This document shows, one piece after another, positions 1-13,302 of a stretch of 64,000 bases of DNA. The notes under the pieces were generated by a model. It saw only the letters and a program-made list of their open reading frames with translations. It was not told the origin of the DNA and searched no databases. The position numbers were made by a program, and so were the translations under genes. The DNA is from Cryptomeria japonica. Taxonomy: Eukaryota; Streptophyta; Pinopsida; Cupressales; Cupressaceae. The stretch spans positions 468,516,400-468,580,399 of the forward strand of contig NC_081406.1 in the NCBI RefSeq assembly GCF_030272615.1, given 5' to 3'. Positions within the stretch are counted from its first letter, which is position 1. The number at the start of each line of letters is the position of its first letter.

Positions 1-1374
1 ACCCCATTTCACTCATCTATAAGGGTATGGCTACCAAATGGAAGGTTTGTTCTTGTTTATTCATGAAACTTGATTTTGGAGTGTTTGAGAAAACTGGTTT
101 ATCATCTACTCAATTGTTTTTCAATGCATATTCCACCAAAATCATTAAAGGTTCATTTGATCCTTCATTATGTTATTTAGACATTTGTGATCATCTATGT
201 CTTAAAGGAAGATAATCTACCAATTTTTGAAATTTAGTAAGTATTGTGTAAATCCCTTTGGTGAAAGTTAGATAAGATCATGTAGTCATTCAAAAATTTA
301 TCCTCTAAATAATTTAATGTATATATTATCTCTTACTAACTTTATAAATATGAACATCATTCAAATTGAAAGAAAACATGTCCCCCTCCCAATTTTGTAA
401 AAAATAATAATTTTTTAATCTATATAGAGTGAATTTTGTAGGATGTGAAAATGCATATTTTTATATTTATATGTTAAAATTTACATAGAAAAACTAATGC
501 ACATATTTTGGTTAAAAACACAAAAATTACTAAAAATATTAAAGATAAAAATAAAAAATAAAAACTATATGGTTAGAAAGCTAAGGTGAAGCTTGATGTC
601 ATACTGATGCTTTTTCGAAATCTTGTCCAAAAATATGTGAATTTGATGGAGAGGTTACTCGAAATTTGTATATTTTTTTGTAAACAATGCACTTGGATAT
701 CCAATTTGTATATTTAACCCTTAGGATTGGTAAATTCATCTTTGTTCAAAACCTAAGGAAAAGATTTCGTTGGCTTAAAGTAGAATGCATTAGCATTATA
801 CAATTCTTGCATTATTAAAAAACTTGTTAGCACTTAACACACATCCATTATAACACAAACACATTATGTTTTCTAGAATGTAAACATCTTTAAGAGAATA
901 TAAATGTCTCACCACTTTTTAGCTCCCCATATTTGTGTACATATCTAGTGGGCACACACTTTACTCATTGGTTTAAAATACTAAAATAATTGTTCACATT
1001 AAATTATAAACTTTTTAATTGTATGCTTTTCATTATAAAATTATTAGTGATACTATCTATTGCAAACAAAAATTATAAAAATTGGAAATAACAAATAAAA
1101 AATAATGAATATATTAAATAAATCTCAGACCTATCAAAGAATATAAAAATTAACCATATTGTGATATTGAGAAATACCTTTTTTGTAATGCTCCAAGAAG
1201 TCATGCGGTATTTTATCATCTATTTCAACAATTTCCAAGATCGAAGGATCTGGGCTTTTCCCTTTTCTCATTGCTCTTGCCTTGAGCATGATGTTTATAT
1301 ACAAAGTCGCCAATCTCTTGCATAGAGATAAATCTAAAAATATGAGGAAACAAAATGCAATTGTCTTTGATTTT
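1..1374. other. AT-rich intergenic stretch, no gene recognised
   Basis: A short open frame at 27-215 (62 codons, plus strand) matches no family I recognise and has no supporting context. The part next to 1375 is expected to be the leader of the minus-strand gypsy-like remnant described next, but no Gag motif is readable in it. Confidence 0.4.
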
Positions 1375-1395
1375 GAATCCCCAGTAGAGTCGCCA
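1375..1395 (-). promoter_or_regulatory. Gypsy-type primer-binding-site-like sequence
   Basis: Read on the minus strand this is TGGCGACTCTACTGGGGATT plus one base. It closely matches the junction sequence found just inside the 5' LTR of many plant Tat/Athila-type Ty3/gypsy elements. A TG-initiated LTR edge (plus-strand TGTTAG) follows seven bases away at 1402. The family assignment comes from recall of such junctions; no tRNA match was tested. Confidence 0.5.
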
Positions 1396-1401
1396 AAAAT
1401 C

Positions 1402-2150
1402 TGTTAGTGAACAAATTTTTCCTTCGAAGATAACTATACAAATAAACTCAAAATGCCCAGAATGAAGAACAAAAACTACTAACAGTTGGATAGATTATCA
1501 TTGAAGTGATAATCTTCCTCTGAATTGAGAGGTACAACTCCCTCTTAGAAGATTTACAAGGAATTGAATTGCTGATATGCTTTTAACCAAAAAGCAATAA
1601 AGGAAAATAACATTCATCCATAGCCATGAAAATGAATGCCAAAGACTTACAAAACAGATATAAATGAAGACCATTAAATCAAAGTTTAATTTTTTGCGAC
1701 TAAAAACTAATAGAAAAAGTCGTTGCTCCAATATGACTTACTTTCAAGCACACAGATTTGTAATAAATCCACATACACAATTGATTATAACAGAAAAGAC
1801 ATTAATAAACAACTGCAAAGGCTCAAAGTCCAGCTACAGCCATGAGAATAATATCAGCAACACAAAGATTGAAGATATCATCTGCATTCTATTCATATAT
1901 GGAAATCAACTCAATGATTGATATTTTCTGTACAATGCATTGCTTAGAAAAGCTTCAACTCCTCCCTTACAAATAAAAATCTACTCTCCCTCACCCACAG
2001 GCTGCTGGAAGAAAATAAACAGAAGAAGAACCCTTCCTCCCCCAATTCTTTCACCATAAATAGCTACATGAGATCATTATTCAATTTTATAACCGAATCT
2101 TGAAAACCCTTTTCACTTACACTTTTCACTTTTCCCATTACTCTTTTTTT
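1402..2150 (-). repeat. Probable LTR of a decayed Ty3/gypsy element
   Basis: The inner edge is set by the primer-binding-site-like sequence at 1375-1395 and a terminal TG on the plus strand at 1402. The outer edge is a guess, because no CA terminus or target duplication could be fixed. The open frames on both strands here (1498-1731, 1664-1921) are unremarkable and probably chance. Confidence 0.4.
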
Positions 2151-3690
2151 ATAACATAAAATACTTATAAACATTAGAAATATAATTCTCTAAAGTTTAT
2201 AATAATATTTGGATAGGTGGCACTTGAATATTTTAACTCAAAATAAAAATATTCATTATGCTAGGTGGACTGAAAATATTTGTGATAGTCAAAATCTATC
2301 TCGGTAGGGGGCCCAGAACTTTTGTTTTCACCGTTAGATCATTCTCAATTTTGGATATGTTGTTTGAAACCTAGTTTTCTCCATTCTGACTAGAGAGATT
2401 TAAACCATAATTCCTGAGTAAAAAGATATGAGCTACTGTGTACGGGTCTATATGACTGTCATAAAATCAGACTTGCAGAACTTGAACCTTGAATTTCATC
2501 GAACACTTTGAACATCACTGAACTGTTTGAACTAGGTTCAAATGGTTCACAATATGGAGAAAGAGTATATGAACCATCATCCACGATCGTGAAATAGAGC
2601 TGCTGCAAAACACTTGATATGAATGTTAGCCCAAAAACGTCTTAGACACAACTTAGCACCTGTGATACCTAAATGAACACTATGAACTCTGTTCAAGATG
2701 GTTCTAGGGGTTCAAACAACTATTGAAACATAATGCTAAGGGTTTAGAAATGATTTACAGGAGGATTAGGGATTGAACCAACGAATTTTTTAGCAAGACA
2801 AAGACTCAACTAAAAATTTTGCAAGGCGACTCACTCTTGATATGAGGGACGAATGACAAGATAACACAAGTCAATGCTAATCTTTGTGTATCATTACTAT
2901 GATTTTGTTTTGACACATCACTATTGAGGGATAACTATTTGATAATAATCTCAATATTTTAATAACTATGTTGGTACCTTAGTAGATCGTATTCCTTCCT
3001 TATGTTGGGATTAATATCTCATATCTATTGTATATTACATCATTGCCTACACCAATATTCTTCTGTCTTAACCACTAACTAGACAATAGTTGATTTCATC
3101 AATTATAAATAATTTTCAGTTCTTGTATAGTTATTTCATATTTCTCTGCTTATAATTGACTAAGGTATAATAATTATTTGTGTCTTCTCCACATAAGATT
3201 GATTATCTTAATCCAATTCTTCTTCTGTGAAGGTGGTATTCTCATGAACATGTTACTTGCTATCTTTATTTGAGATGATGACCATTAGCATGATGGTTTT
3301 GATGGAGACATCACTCTCCTTGGATTTTGACCTATCCCTTATATAATGTTACTAGGGAAAACCATCTTATCCATAAGAATTCATGATTTTATGGATATCT
3401 TATTAGTCTAAATATCTATGCCATGTACTTTTACTTCTCAGTTCCTTCTAATTATCTATAGGTGATAAAGGTAATTCATAGTGTGGAGTTCAAGCCAATT
3501 AACATAGATATTAGAGAATATTGTGTTTCTTTACAAACATTGAGATTTTCTTTGAGGGTCAACCAAATGATGTTTTTGATTGGGCTTACAAAGGTTATCA
3601 TATTTCCTTTGTTGTTACTTTTGGAGGATAAGGATTAACAAGGTCATATTTGGAGGTAGGTGGGATTTAAGGATGGATGATTTCCCCATT
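2151..3690. other. Intergenic, nothing recognised
   Basis: Low-complexity AT-rich sequence without an open frame of interest, tRNA-like fold or repeat pair that I could see. Confidence 0.4.
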
Positions 3691-4115
3691 ATTGATATGT
3701 GGTGATTAATCATGCAAGTATTATGCACTCGTTATGTATCCTTGACAGGGTTTGGGGCAACAACCCCCCGAGAAAGCGGGGGTTCAAGGGCACAACCCCT
3801 AAGGAATTTTTTTTTTTGTTGAAAAAAAACCAACACTGAAAAAAGAACCCTAAAATAGCCAACTTTATATTTTTCCCTAAAAATTGCATTTTATAAGCGG
3901 TTGGAATGAAAAAGGCATTGTAATGGTGTTGTACTAATTTACTGGGTATTAAGAAAAGATTGGATGGTTGTGTTCCATGGATGTAGCCCATCTTGGGTAA
4001 ACCACATTAAATCTCCGTGGTATTTGTGTTATGCATTTTTCTTTATCTTTTGTGTTTGTATCTGCATATAATTGTTAATTTGTATTTTCTCTGGATCTGC
4101 CTAAACCCTAACACC
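3691..4115 (+). repeat. Possible Ty1/copia LTR remnant
   Basis: Positions 3740-3800 hold a G/C-run block with repeated GGGG and CCCC around a generic 'gggttcaagggcacaacccc' motif. Positions 3975-4050 read 'gatgtagcccatcttgggt' then 'aaaccacattaaatctccg', a style typical of the R/U5 part of plant copia LTRs just before a T-rich tail. No terminal TG/CA pair, PBS or target duplication was found, so this is a resemblance only. Confidence 0.35.
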
Positions 4116-6646
4116 CATCTCAAACTAGCTTATCACTTTGAGATGGTGATTTGCATGAGAAAAAGTTTTGGATTTATATTCCTATTTTCTTTTTATCTTT
4201 TTCGATTGGTGCTATTGGATTTAAAGAATACATGTATTGTGAAGTTTAATTTTTATATATGGGTAAGGGATTGAATGTTGAGATCAAAAAGAAATATTTT
4301 CTAATGAGTTTATGAGATTGTGATTGAGAATTACGTGCTTCTAAAGGTCATCAAACAACTTGATAGAGCTCTATCATAGGTCAATATCTATTTTTTTGAA
4401 ATAATTTAGAAATATATAATTTGAGAGTTCAAAGACTGAGAACTCGAGAATTCATCTCAAAGCTACACCCTTCCAAGGATTATGAGGTAGCTTGATGGAG
4501 CTTTGATTGATTCATGATTTTTTTCTTGAAAGAAATATCTTTTAAAGAATTTGTATTTATTTTATACAATCAACAGGTTTTATTGTATAAGCCTTAAGGG
4601 GGATCCCTTGGCTAGGTGAAAATTTGAGATTTCAAGGATATGTTTGCAGGAACAATGTAATGAGGAGTAATCTTATCAAATGTTAGCATATGCAAATGTG
4701 TAGGTAGTTATATTACATTCTTATGTTTATTACATAGTGGTCATGTTGAGATGTCGAGTGACAGTATTGGTTAAACTAACCAACTCTTCCTATGCATGGT
4801 TAAGTGATAAATGAATAATCAAGTTTTCACCATATTTTTACTAACTAACACATTCGAACTCTCCCTTTTTTCTTCATTTAATTTTACTCTAAGTCTCATA
4901 TTATTTCTACTACTTTGTTCATCTTATATCTTTTATTCATCTTATTGTTTCCTCAATCATGTCACCTAATTTTCCTTAATAATCATGTCTATTTGGATAT
5001 ATTTCTATTTCTATATCATTTCCTTAGAGATTAGTTACCCAAGGGCTAGCACTTAGTGTGAACTACCACACCTCTAGATGATAACTATAAGATCACTATG
5101 TAAAAGTAAAATTAATCTAAAATTTCATTTCCACCCAATTTGAGTTACCACTTATTTATTTCTTTGGCATGGTCTCTTTCCTTATGCAACAACTTAGTCC
5201 TTGACAATAAAATCAAATGTTGACATTAAAACCTAGATTAAAATTAAAGTTTTAATAAAATAATCCCTAGCTGTGATTGAACTAATATACGAAAGTTAGA
5301 TATGCAATAAGTAAAATAATATATAATTAATTAATTAATTCCTTATACTATCATTGACATTAACATCTTCCTTATTCTTAGACATACATTTCTCTTATAT
5401 CTCAAACACTTATGTTTACACACATATAATTAGTATGATTCATTATCTCATTTCCCACTTTTCTCTTATATATCCTCTTAATACCTCTTCATCATGTATT
5501 TCCATAATATCCTTTTATAATAAAACCTAGTTATCTTGATCTAATGAATTTACTTTTTACTTTTTATTTTTAATATTTTAATTATTTAAAAAAAAATAGA
5601 GATGCTTTAAAGATCTTGAAGTGGTGTTGGTGTGTATGAGTGTGTGGAGGTCCAAATGACCCAAATAAAATGTATGGTTGATTCAATATTTATTTAAAAA
5701 GCATATAAAATATCTTGTATTTTATTTGAGGACTATAGATTAATATAATATTTTTATATGAGAACATATTAACAATGATATATATATTCTTGTATCAATC
5801 TCAAATGCCTATCTAGATACCATCAAATCTAATGAATGATCAACTACACCAAAAAATAGATCTTAAATCTTGAAGATGATCAATTCATTTCTTTTATTTA
5901 CCTATAATTTTATCCACACAATTTTCTAAAATATTATGCATTGAATCGTTGAAGATCAATGTCATAGATCATTGATAAATATAAGAATAACATTTTTCGA
6001 CACAAAATGTATACAACATAGAAAAATACACTGACAAAAAGTTAAAATAGTTTTATGTTGACCTTGAAGGAATCTAATTGCAGTTTTAAAATCTATCCAC
6101 AAATGATTACATGTCATATACAATAGTGGAATCAACAATGCTATGAAATTTAGGCAATGAGAACTTATCTTTAGAGGATTCCTTATTGAAACCAATAAAA
6201 CTAGTATATATGAGAAAGATACATTACTTTGGCTAATGACTAATAAAGATTAATAGAATTACATGTCCTCTATATAGAAAGCTACACGATATGATATGTT
6301 GTATCTTTGTGAAACTATTCAGAAACAAATATATTAAATAAAAAAAACTCAAGAAAGTTCAAGATGCAAATTAGTTGACCAACTGGACAGTTAAGTTGAC
6401 CCACAGATAACATATCAAGATTGAAAACGAAAACTATAATGAAAGACGGCCCATGGCCTAGGAACTCAATATCATACACACAATGGAAAAATCAACCCGT
6501 TACATGAGAACGCTGACAAACGTTATCCCGACAAAGTCTATCTATGAAGTTTAAGGTTAACAACGAGCTTAACGGGCTTCTGTGTCTGACATGAGAGGAC
6601 CGGAAATTTTACGTTTGCTCTTTGCAGAAGGTAAGCTAGTTGAGGA
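4116..6646. other. Intergenic; includes the 3' flank of the left receptor kinase
   Basis: No coding signal. The last 250 bases (6400-6646) lie downstream of the minus-strand receptor kinase stop and would be its 3' untranslated region if it were transcribed. Confidence 0.4.
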
Positions 6647-8591
6647 TTACCCGGCATGAGAAATAAGAATGTCGGCATACACAGGTACAGGCATATTCAG
6701 GGGAAGATACGGCAATGGAGAGTCAAATTCTAAGATTTTTAATACCTCTCTCATCGTGGGTCTTGCTTTTGGGTCCGGATGAGAACACAACAATCCCACC
6801 AGCATCTGCACCTCCATTTCCCCACTACTGAAATTCCCCTCTAGCTTTTTGTCTGCCGCATCCAAAAGCTTCCCTTGCCTACGCAAATCCCATACCCAGG
6901 CCACCACTTTTAAATCGTATTCTTCTAAGCTGTAATCAATGGGATGTCTTCCGCAGGCAATTTCCAAAGCCACAGCTCCAAAGCTATACACGTCTGATTC
7001 TGAACTCGCCTTGCCACTTTCTATATACTCTGGTGCCATATATCCACGTGTCCCTGCAACCATGGTTGTACGTGAGGCGGCGTGATCAGATTCTACCACT
7101 CTTGCCAGACCAAAATCCCCCAGCTTTGCTTTGAAATTCGAGTCCAGCAGCACATTGCTAGCCTTCACGTCTCTGTGAACTACGCGCTGATCCCACTCCT
7201 CATGAAGATAAATAAGAGCAGAGGCTATCCCACAAGCAACGCTGTACCTTCGCTGCCAATTCAAACAATCCTCCTTGCTTCCATTGAATATATACTTATC
7301 GAGACTTCCATTTGGGAGGAATTCGTAAACAAGAAGCAACTCACCTTGTTCATGGCACCATCCCAAGAGTCGCACAAGGTTACGGTGTCTCAGCTTATTA
7401 ATTATGGTAACCTCTGATATATACTCTTTTCTTCCCTGCCTCGATCCTTGGGCTATTCTCTTTATGGCTACTGTCTCATTGGTTGTAGGCAAGATGCCCC
7501 TGTATACACTTCCGAAGCCTCCTCTTCCCAGTATTTCATCATCGCTGAAGTTATGGGTAGCCGCGCTGAGTTGAGCATACGAGAACTTGAAGGAGCTTTG
7601 AGCGAACTGTTCGTCTAGCTCTATGTCTCCTTCCTCGGGCCTTGCTTCTCTCTGTTTGAAATAGCACCGCCTGGCAATAAATAGAAAACAGCAGAGAACC
7701 AGGAGGCAGACAGAGGGATATCAAGATAATTTTCCAGCTACTATTTCGAGTTGTTGATGGAGCAGAGGAAATATCCCACGAATATGTAAAAGAAAAATTC
7801 CACGCTGAGACTGTGTGAGTTTCAAATGCCAATCCAGTGGATGCGCTGAGGCCAACCGTGACAATTTCCGGAATATAGTCACGCAGATCTATGTGATAAC
7901 TCAAAATCGGGCTTCTGGGTTTAGAAATATTATACAGATTAGCAGAAGGGTTATATAAGAGAAATACCTGTAACTGCTTTGTACTCCCATTGTAATCCAC
8001 CCACGAGTCCCAAGCTTGCCCATTTTTCAGAGTATTGTTTAGGAATTTACCTTCCGAGCTAAGCGAAACGTTCGCCACAGAAACAGCTGAATTGACGTCT
8101 ATTCCGACATGGTTGTCATCTGGGTCAAAGCTGTTCTGGAATGTGTCGAATTCGACGGCCACTACTTGATTTGAAAGTATACCATTTGTGGTTAGGTTAA
8201 AGAGGCCCAGCCATTCGCCCCAAGAATTTGCAGGTGGTTTGAAGTTGAAAGGGGCAATAAAGAAAGTGAGTCCGTCCGCAGAATTCGAGCTGGAGTTTCT
8301 GATGAGGAACTGAAAATGTGATGTAAAACTTGCGAGAGCCCCAGAAGAGTTGTCCCATAGAGGAACTGATTGGTTGTAAGTCGCCCAGCCTACGCTCCAT
8401 CCCAAATCACCTACGATTTCATTTCTGGTGAGTTGTATTGTGTCCCCTTCAAAGTAAGCATCAGGATCTACTTTGATATTTGTTTAGGGAGGGAAAGAAA
8501 AGCTAATGTTTCCTGCGCATTCCACAGAAGAGAATAGAGTGACGATCAAGGAGAAGAAAAGAAAGAGGGTCCAAGCAGAGCGTTTTGCCAT
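6647..8591 (-). pseudogene. L-type lectin receptor kinase, disabled copy (left)
   Basis: Family role (known): a plasma-membrane receptor with an extracellular legume-lectin domain, one membrane span and a cytoplasmic Ser/Thr kinase, often used in defence signalling. Seen: the ATG at 8591 opens a signal peptide like that of the paralogue at 17284. Codon 36 is TAA (plus 8484-8486) where the paralogue has CAA. The lectin frame then runs from about 8405 and includes VAVEFDTF and NHVGIDVNS (metal/sugar-binding region). Near 7711, in the membrane span, two bases are missing relative to the paralogue, so the lectin frame derails and stops at 7551. The kinase continues in another frame and is complete: GRGGFGSVY loop, VAIKR lysine, HRDVKASNVLL, DFGLAR, APE and the subdomain XI arginine (PKARPTM). 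It ends at 6647. No introns are seen, usual for the family; intact length would be about 650 residues. Sequencing error could mimic either lesion. Confidence 0.85.
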
Positions 8592-8720
8592 GGTAGTGTT
8601 CTCGGGAACAATCACATTTTAATCATAGCATACCACTCTATTATGTGTAATCGCCCGGAGAAATGTTAGCGTAGAATTCAATGGTTAACAGTAACTCTAA
8701 AACTATTGACTTTTAACTAT
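8592..8720 (-). promoter_or_regulatory. 5' flank shared by the receptor kinase copies
   Basis: Read on the minus strand, the block just before the ATG (ATTAAAATGTGATTGTTCCC and on) aligns without gaps to the flank of the plus-strand copy at 17254-17283 and to the relic at 16828-16855. Similarity extends about 130 bases further up. TTGAC/GTCAA cores (W-box-like, the WRKY target) occur here (8706-8711) and in the other flank. Their function is inference. Confidence 0.55.
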
Positions 8721-8737
8721 CATTAAAACGGACAACA

Positions 8738-8840
8738 TTAAACCTCGAGAGAGGTTGTTGAAAATGGAAAAAAATAATATAAGAAATTATTTGCGTGAAC
8801 CAAAGAACTTGAGGTAGTTGAGAAGTAAAGAAAGTTTAAA
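8738..8840 (+). repeat. Fragment of the 13.3-14.3 kb tandem repeat family
   Basis: Positions 8813-8835 are 23 bases identical to 14074-14096 (ggtagttgagaagtaaagaa, then agt). This places a member of that repeat family directly upstream of the left receptor kinase. Confidence 0.45.
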
Positions 8841-9740
8841 ACTAGCGGTTGGACCTGAAAAAGGTTCAATTTGTACTGCCGATAGCAATTAGATCTGTTG
8901 CTGTTATCTCTTGGTTCTTCTCCCTTCGAAGATAAAAAATTATGGAGTACGAACATTTCAGTTGTATGGGTATCGTTGAAACTGGTATGGGGAGCTACCT
9001 CGAACATTCTCCAGAGTTCCACAATCATGTAACCCATCAATGATCCTGAATTAAGGATTATATGAATTAAGTGTCACTAAAACAAAATGACATTTCACTT
9101 AAGTAGTATTCATTCTAGTTGAATATTAGGGAAGCCAAGTTCATAGAGCCCAAGCCCCACAAGAGTTATTAGAGGAACTGCAAAAAGTGGACTTAAAAAC
9201 CTGAGGAGAGAAAAATCAACTCAATAATGTCAGGCCTTATAGACTGTAAAGTGATGAAACCTGAAAGAATTTTGTAACCTATGGATCAGATAAGATGCAG
9301 AAATTAAACAATGTTTTGAAAAATGGAGTATGTTAGCACAAACTAATGTACATTTTTTAAGAAATTGTCAAGACATTTCAAATGATTATGTTACTAAGGA
9401 ACGAGAGTAAGGACTTCCTGCAACTCTGGTTTTATCTCAAAAACCTAATTTGACAAGTTTACATGAGTCAAGACAATGGTTATACTACCAACTATTTTAG
9501 CCAAAAGTAAAATCAAAACTGCCATTAACTTGCACATAGGTCATTTGAATGTTTTGTTTGTAGCTATATCTAAAACAGGTAAGCAGATTGAAGGGTAAGG
9601 TTTATACCAATCAACTGAAACAAAAAATTATATGAATGATTGATCTTAATTCTCTAAATAAGTTGCCTATCGCCATTGTCATTAAAGTTCTTACATGAGT
9701 GCATCAAGACAAAGGCTGATTTGTGTTGAAGTTAGATAGA

Positions 9741-9954
9741 AAGATAGTGAAAAGAGATTAGGGACAGATTTTTTCTCTGCATCCTGACATTCTTCATTAT
9801 TAACAAAGTCGGATTTAAAAATAAACAGGATAATTTGCTATAATACAAAGATAGTGAAAATAAATTAAAGACAGATTTTTTCTCTGCATCTTGACATTCT
9901 TCATTATTAACAAAGTAGGATTTAAATATAATCAGGATAATTTGTTGTAATGTG
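9741..9954. repeat. Two-copy tandem duplication, 107-bp period
   Basis: Positions 9741-9847 and 9848-9954 align almost base for base, sharing the core 'gacagattttttctctgcat' and the tail 'cattcttcattattaacaaa'. The few differences are substitutions, so the duplication is old but kept its length. Confidence 0.8.
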
Positions 9955-12225
9955 ATCAAAGGCCCTGGTCATTCATTTTTGTCACATGGCACTTTTGCTC
10001 AAATTCAATAGTGTGTTGATTATAAGCTTGCTACAAATATTTTAATTTCAACAGTACAAAGAGCATAAATTATTCTTACAATACAATCTTGTGGCTCTCC
10101 ATTCCTGAGATGTGCACAAACCTGACAATCCTACTCCAAAAAAAAAAAAAAAAGATATGAGGGTAACAGTTAGTAGGTTGTCATTGGATATAGCCGAAGG
10201 AAACACACATTTGTGACAATAGTGTTCAAGGTTGTTATTTATAGGATACAATTTTCATTTACTCATTTGACTAAGCATCCAGTGGATGATCTTTGACATT
10301 TGCAGCCTACTCGCAAGTGATCAGAAGCTATAGGTATAATTAATTCCATATCAAAAATGTAATTAAATATAAATTTGAAACTAATTGTAATTTTGTTTTA
10401 GAATAGCCCATATGTAATATTATCAGACCTACAAACTGTAATTTTATGCATTGAAATTCTAGGCATTCACACTTTGAGACCATTAGTGCAAACATTTGAT
10501 AGATATGAGTGAAGATCAATATAAAACTGGAATGCATTTTTGGATTAACTAAACCCAATCCCAACAACATCATGATCCATCTTAGTATTCCAACAAATCT
10601 TTTTCCACAAGGCTTGGAACTCCTTGGCAAGCATATCAGACTTATTTTAACAACAAGAAATATTAGATTCATATAACTGTGGTGGAGGAGTTTAGATTCT
10701 CTTCATTTTTTATATTGAATAAAAATTGATAAATAAGGAATCATAAAGGAAAAATTGTAGGTCAGGGTTTGAAAGGGCAGAGCGGCCAAAAGTTATGACT
10801 GTCCAAACATGATAAGAAGAGCTTTGATAGAAACAAAATACCACATGGACATCCCTACCAAAAATGCTACAAAAAAAGGCATTGCAATAGTGCTAGTATC
10901 ATATCTGATCTGGAAAAACCCTAGTAAAAAAACCTTCCATACCCATCATCATGAGCACCCAAATCATAATTAATAACAGAGAACCCATTTGGGCCCAATT
11001 ACATAGAAACCAACCCAAATGTGCAGATGGAGTTGGGGATAAGCCCAACCCCCCAGCCACAAATTCAAAACAAATCTTATCTCATTCGATTTCACTTTAC
11101 ACGAATTCAAATCTACATTCAAAATCAGCTCATGTTCTGTTTTATTTTAGAGACTTTGTTTTTTCCCGAGAATCCTCTGTTGACAATCTTAAATCTATAG
11201 TTTTTTAAAGTTTACTTCCAAGAGATCACCTTTTATTTGTTTATGCATTTTGGTGTTGAACTGGGCATTGAATATGTTTGCAAAGGATCCCAATTTTGTC
11301 TGATCTTAATTCAGTTGCCTTACCTTTTTTCATTTTTTTCTTTGTTAGGTTAAGACAAAAAGGACTTGTGTGAGATAATGGGCTGCCTGTAAAGAGGACC
11401 AACGTGAATTAGAACCACATTCTCAAGTTTCTGGACTCGGTGCATGGAGGGCGTTGTCACTTCTATTTTGTTGAGGGAATCATCTTGTGAAATACCCCAA
11501 GTCGAGTAATTTGAATAGACATACTCTAGATTTGAAAATGTGGAACCTCAATTTCTTGTTTGGGAAACATTAAATCTACACAGAAGTGCTTCATTTTTTT
11601 CCACCCCCCAAATGACGAGTTTTGTATGCAAAATGTGGAAGCATAGACCAGGCAAGTGAACTGTTTGAGCGATGCCTCACACATATGTGGCTTCATTGAA
11701 AGAATTGATTATAGGCTATGCAGAAAATGCATTTGTCAAAAATGACTTAAAACTTTCAAAACAAGGGCGATTGGCTAATATAAAGCCAAACTCCACAAAA
11801 TTTTTTAGAACTGCCCTGCTATGCATGTATGCAGCAACAAGGAGGTAAGTGATTTGCCACATTGACAGTAGTCCTAATTGATATGTGGAAGGCAACAAGG
11901 AGGTAGTTGAAACCCTACATAAGGAATATGAAGGGGGAAAAGAAAGGAAATAAAACATTACAAAAGACACAAAGGGCTATGATGAAATGCAGGGGAAGAC
12001 AAATAGGCTTCAAATACTCATCGAATCAAATTGTTGGGGTAGTGATCGTAGTGGTTGTGGCTGTTTAAGGTGTTGTAGTGGACCAGAGAGGGAAAAGACC
12101 TAATGATGTGAGCAATCGAGCCAATTGAAAGAGAGTTGGGTTAGGTCTGTGAAAGAGAGCTTGTGAGAATTGGAGGAGCCACCGGTAGAGGGCATTGATC
12201 GCCCAAAGATGTTAAATTTTATGTT

Positions 12226-12359
12226 GTAGATGTGTTGCTATCTACTTGAAAATTTGGATAAGATTCTTTGTATTGTTTGTTTTTGTGTTTTGTAGATTTG
12301 TTGCTATCTAATTGAAAATTTGGATTAGAGTCTTTGTATTGTATTGTGTTTGTGTTTTG
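12226..12359. repeat. Two-copy tandem duplication, about 66-bp period
   Basis: Both units start 'gtagat' and share 'ttgctatcta' and 'ttgaaaatttggat' followed by 'tctttgtattgt'. They differ by several substitutions. Confidence 0.75.
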
Positions 12360-13302
12360 AGTGGTGTTGCTGGTGATTGCATAATGATAGCATACACAAT
12401 TTGTAAAAACTCTTAAATGTATAATAGAAATATTATTACCAAAAAGGTTGTGGTACTATGATAGTGAAGAGATTCAAATTTAGTGTCAATAGTAGGTAAA
12501 GGCATGCACCTGCAGCCTTCCTCACTCTAAATCCTCAACATGGGATGCCAATAATGGTGGAAAGCATAGAGTGTAGTGCAGATTAGTCGATAGTTTTTTT
12601 TGTATGCCATCATCGCCCAAGGTCATGCAAAACATTTCTTAGTTTTTTTTCTTTTTGTATTTCCTTTCAATGTATCTCTACTTCTTGAGACATTAGTTGA
12701 TTTTGAGAGAGAATAGTGAGTTGTGTACTATCCCAATCATAAATTTTGGAAAATGAAAGGGACAAGTGTTTTAAGGCAGAAACCTAGAAGAGTCTGCTAC
12801 AGATTTTGTGCTTTGTCCCATCCTTTGCACGTCGTTCTGCGACAATGGAGTCTGGTGCATCAGAATAATGCCCAAAAATTTCCACCCAAAGATGAAGCTG
12901 CACACACGCAATACTTGATGGATGCCAGGTAGTGATGAGGTAAAGAAGACAAAGGTAGATAGTTGCTCGCCCGAGAAGAATAGATTGGTTACAAAATAAA
13001 CCCTAAATGTCCCGCCCCTGGCCTATCAATCAGAATTGGGAAACCTACCGCAATTATATCCAAATGATTCAAGTGGTCGTTGCCAGCAATACGACTCGGG
13101 ATGAAAATTCAGGCCGCATGCAGGCAGCCACACCAATCTACACCACAGGTGGAATGTAAACCCTAACCACGCGTTGCATGAGCTTTAGCCTATCGGGAAA
13201 AAATTCACCGACAACTGAAAATTTGCATTTTTGCGGTGTGAGACAATTCTGGTGGGGGCCCAACCCCACAAGGAATTGCCTATCGGCAAATAAATATTTA
13301 TT

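Larger units (their letters stand above)
8841..13270. other. Intergenic; small repeats only
   Basis: Holds the two short tandem duplications listed separately and a homopolymer A run (10138-10154). A 110-codon minus-strand frame at 10340-10672 matches nothing I know. Positions 12960-13260 are noticeably richer in G+C, with no readable domain. No gene can be supported. Confidence 0.4.

Noticed and set aside
7082-7417. 111-codon plus-strand frame inside the left receptor kinase
   Set aside because: Antisense shadow of the kinase domain; the same shadow appears opposite the right copy at 18460-18699.
10340-10672. 110-codon minus-strand frame as a gene
   Set aside because: No domain, signal or homologous partner in the window, and no promoter or context; left as unassigned.
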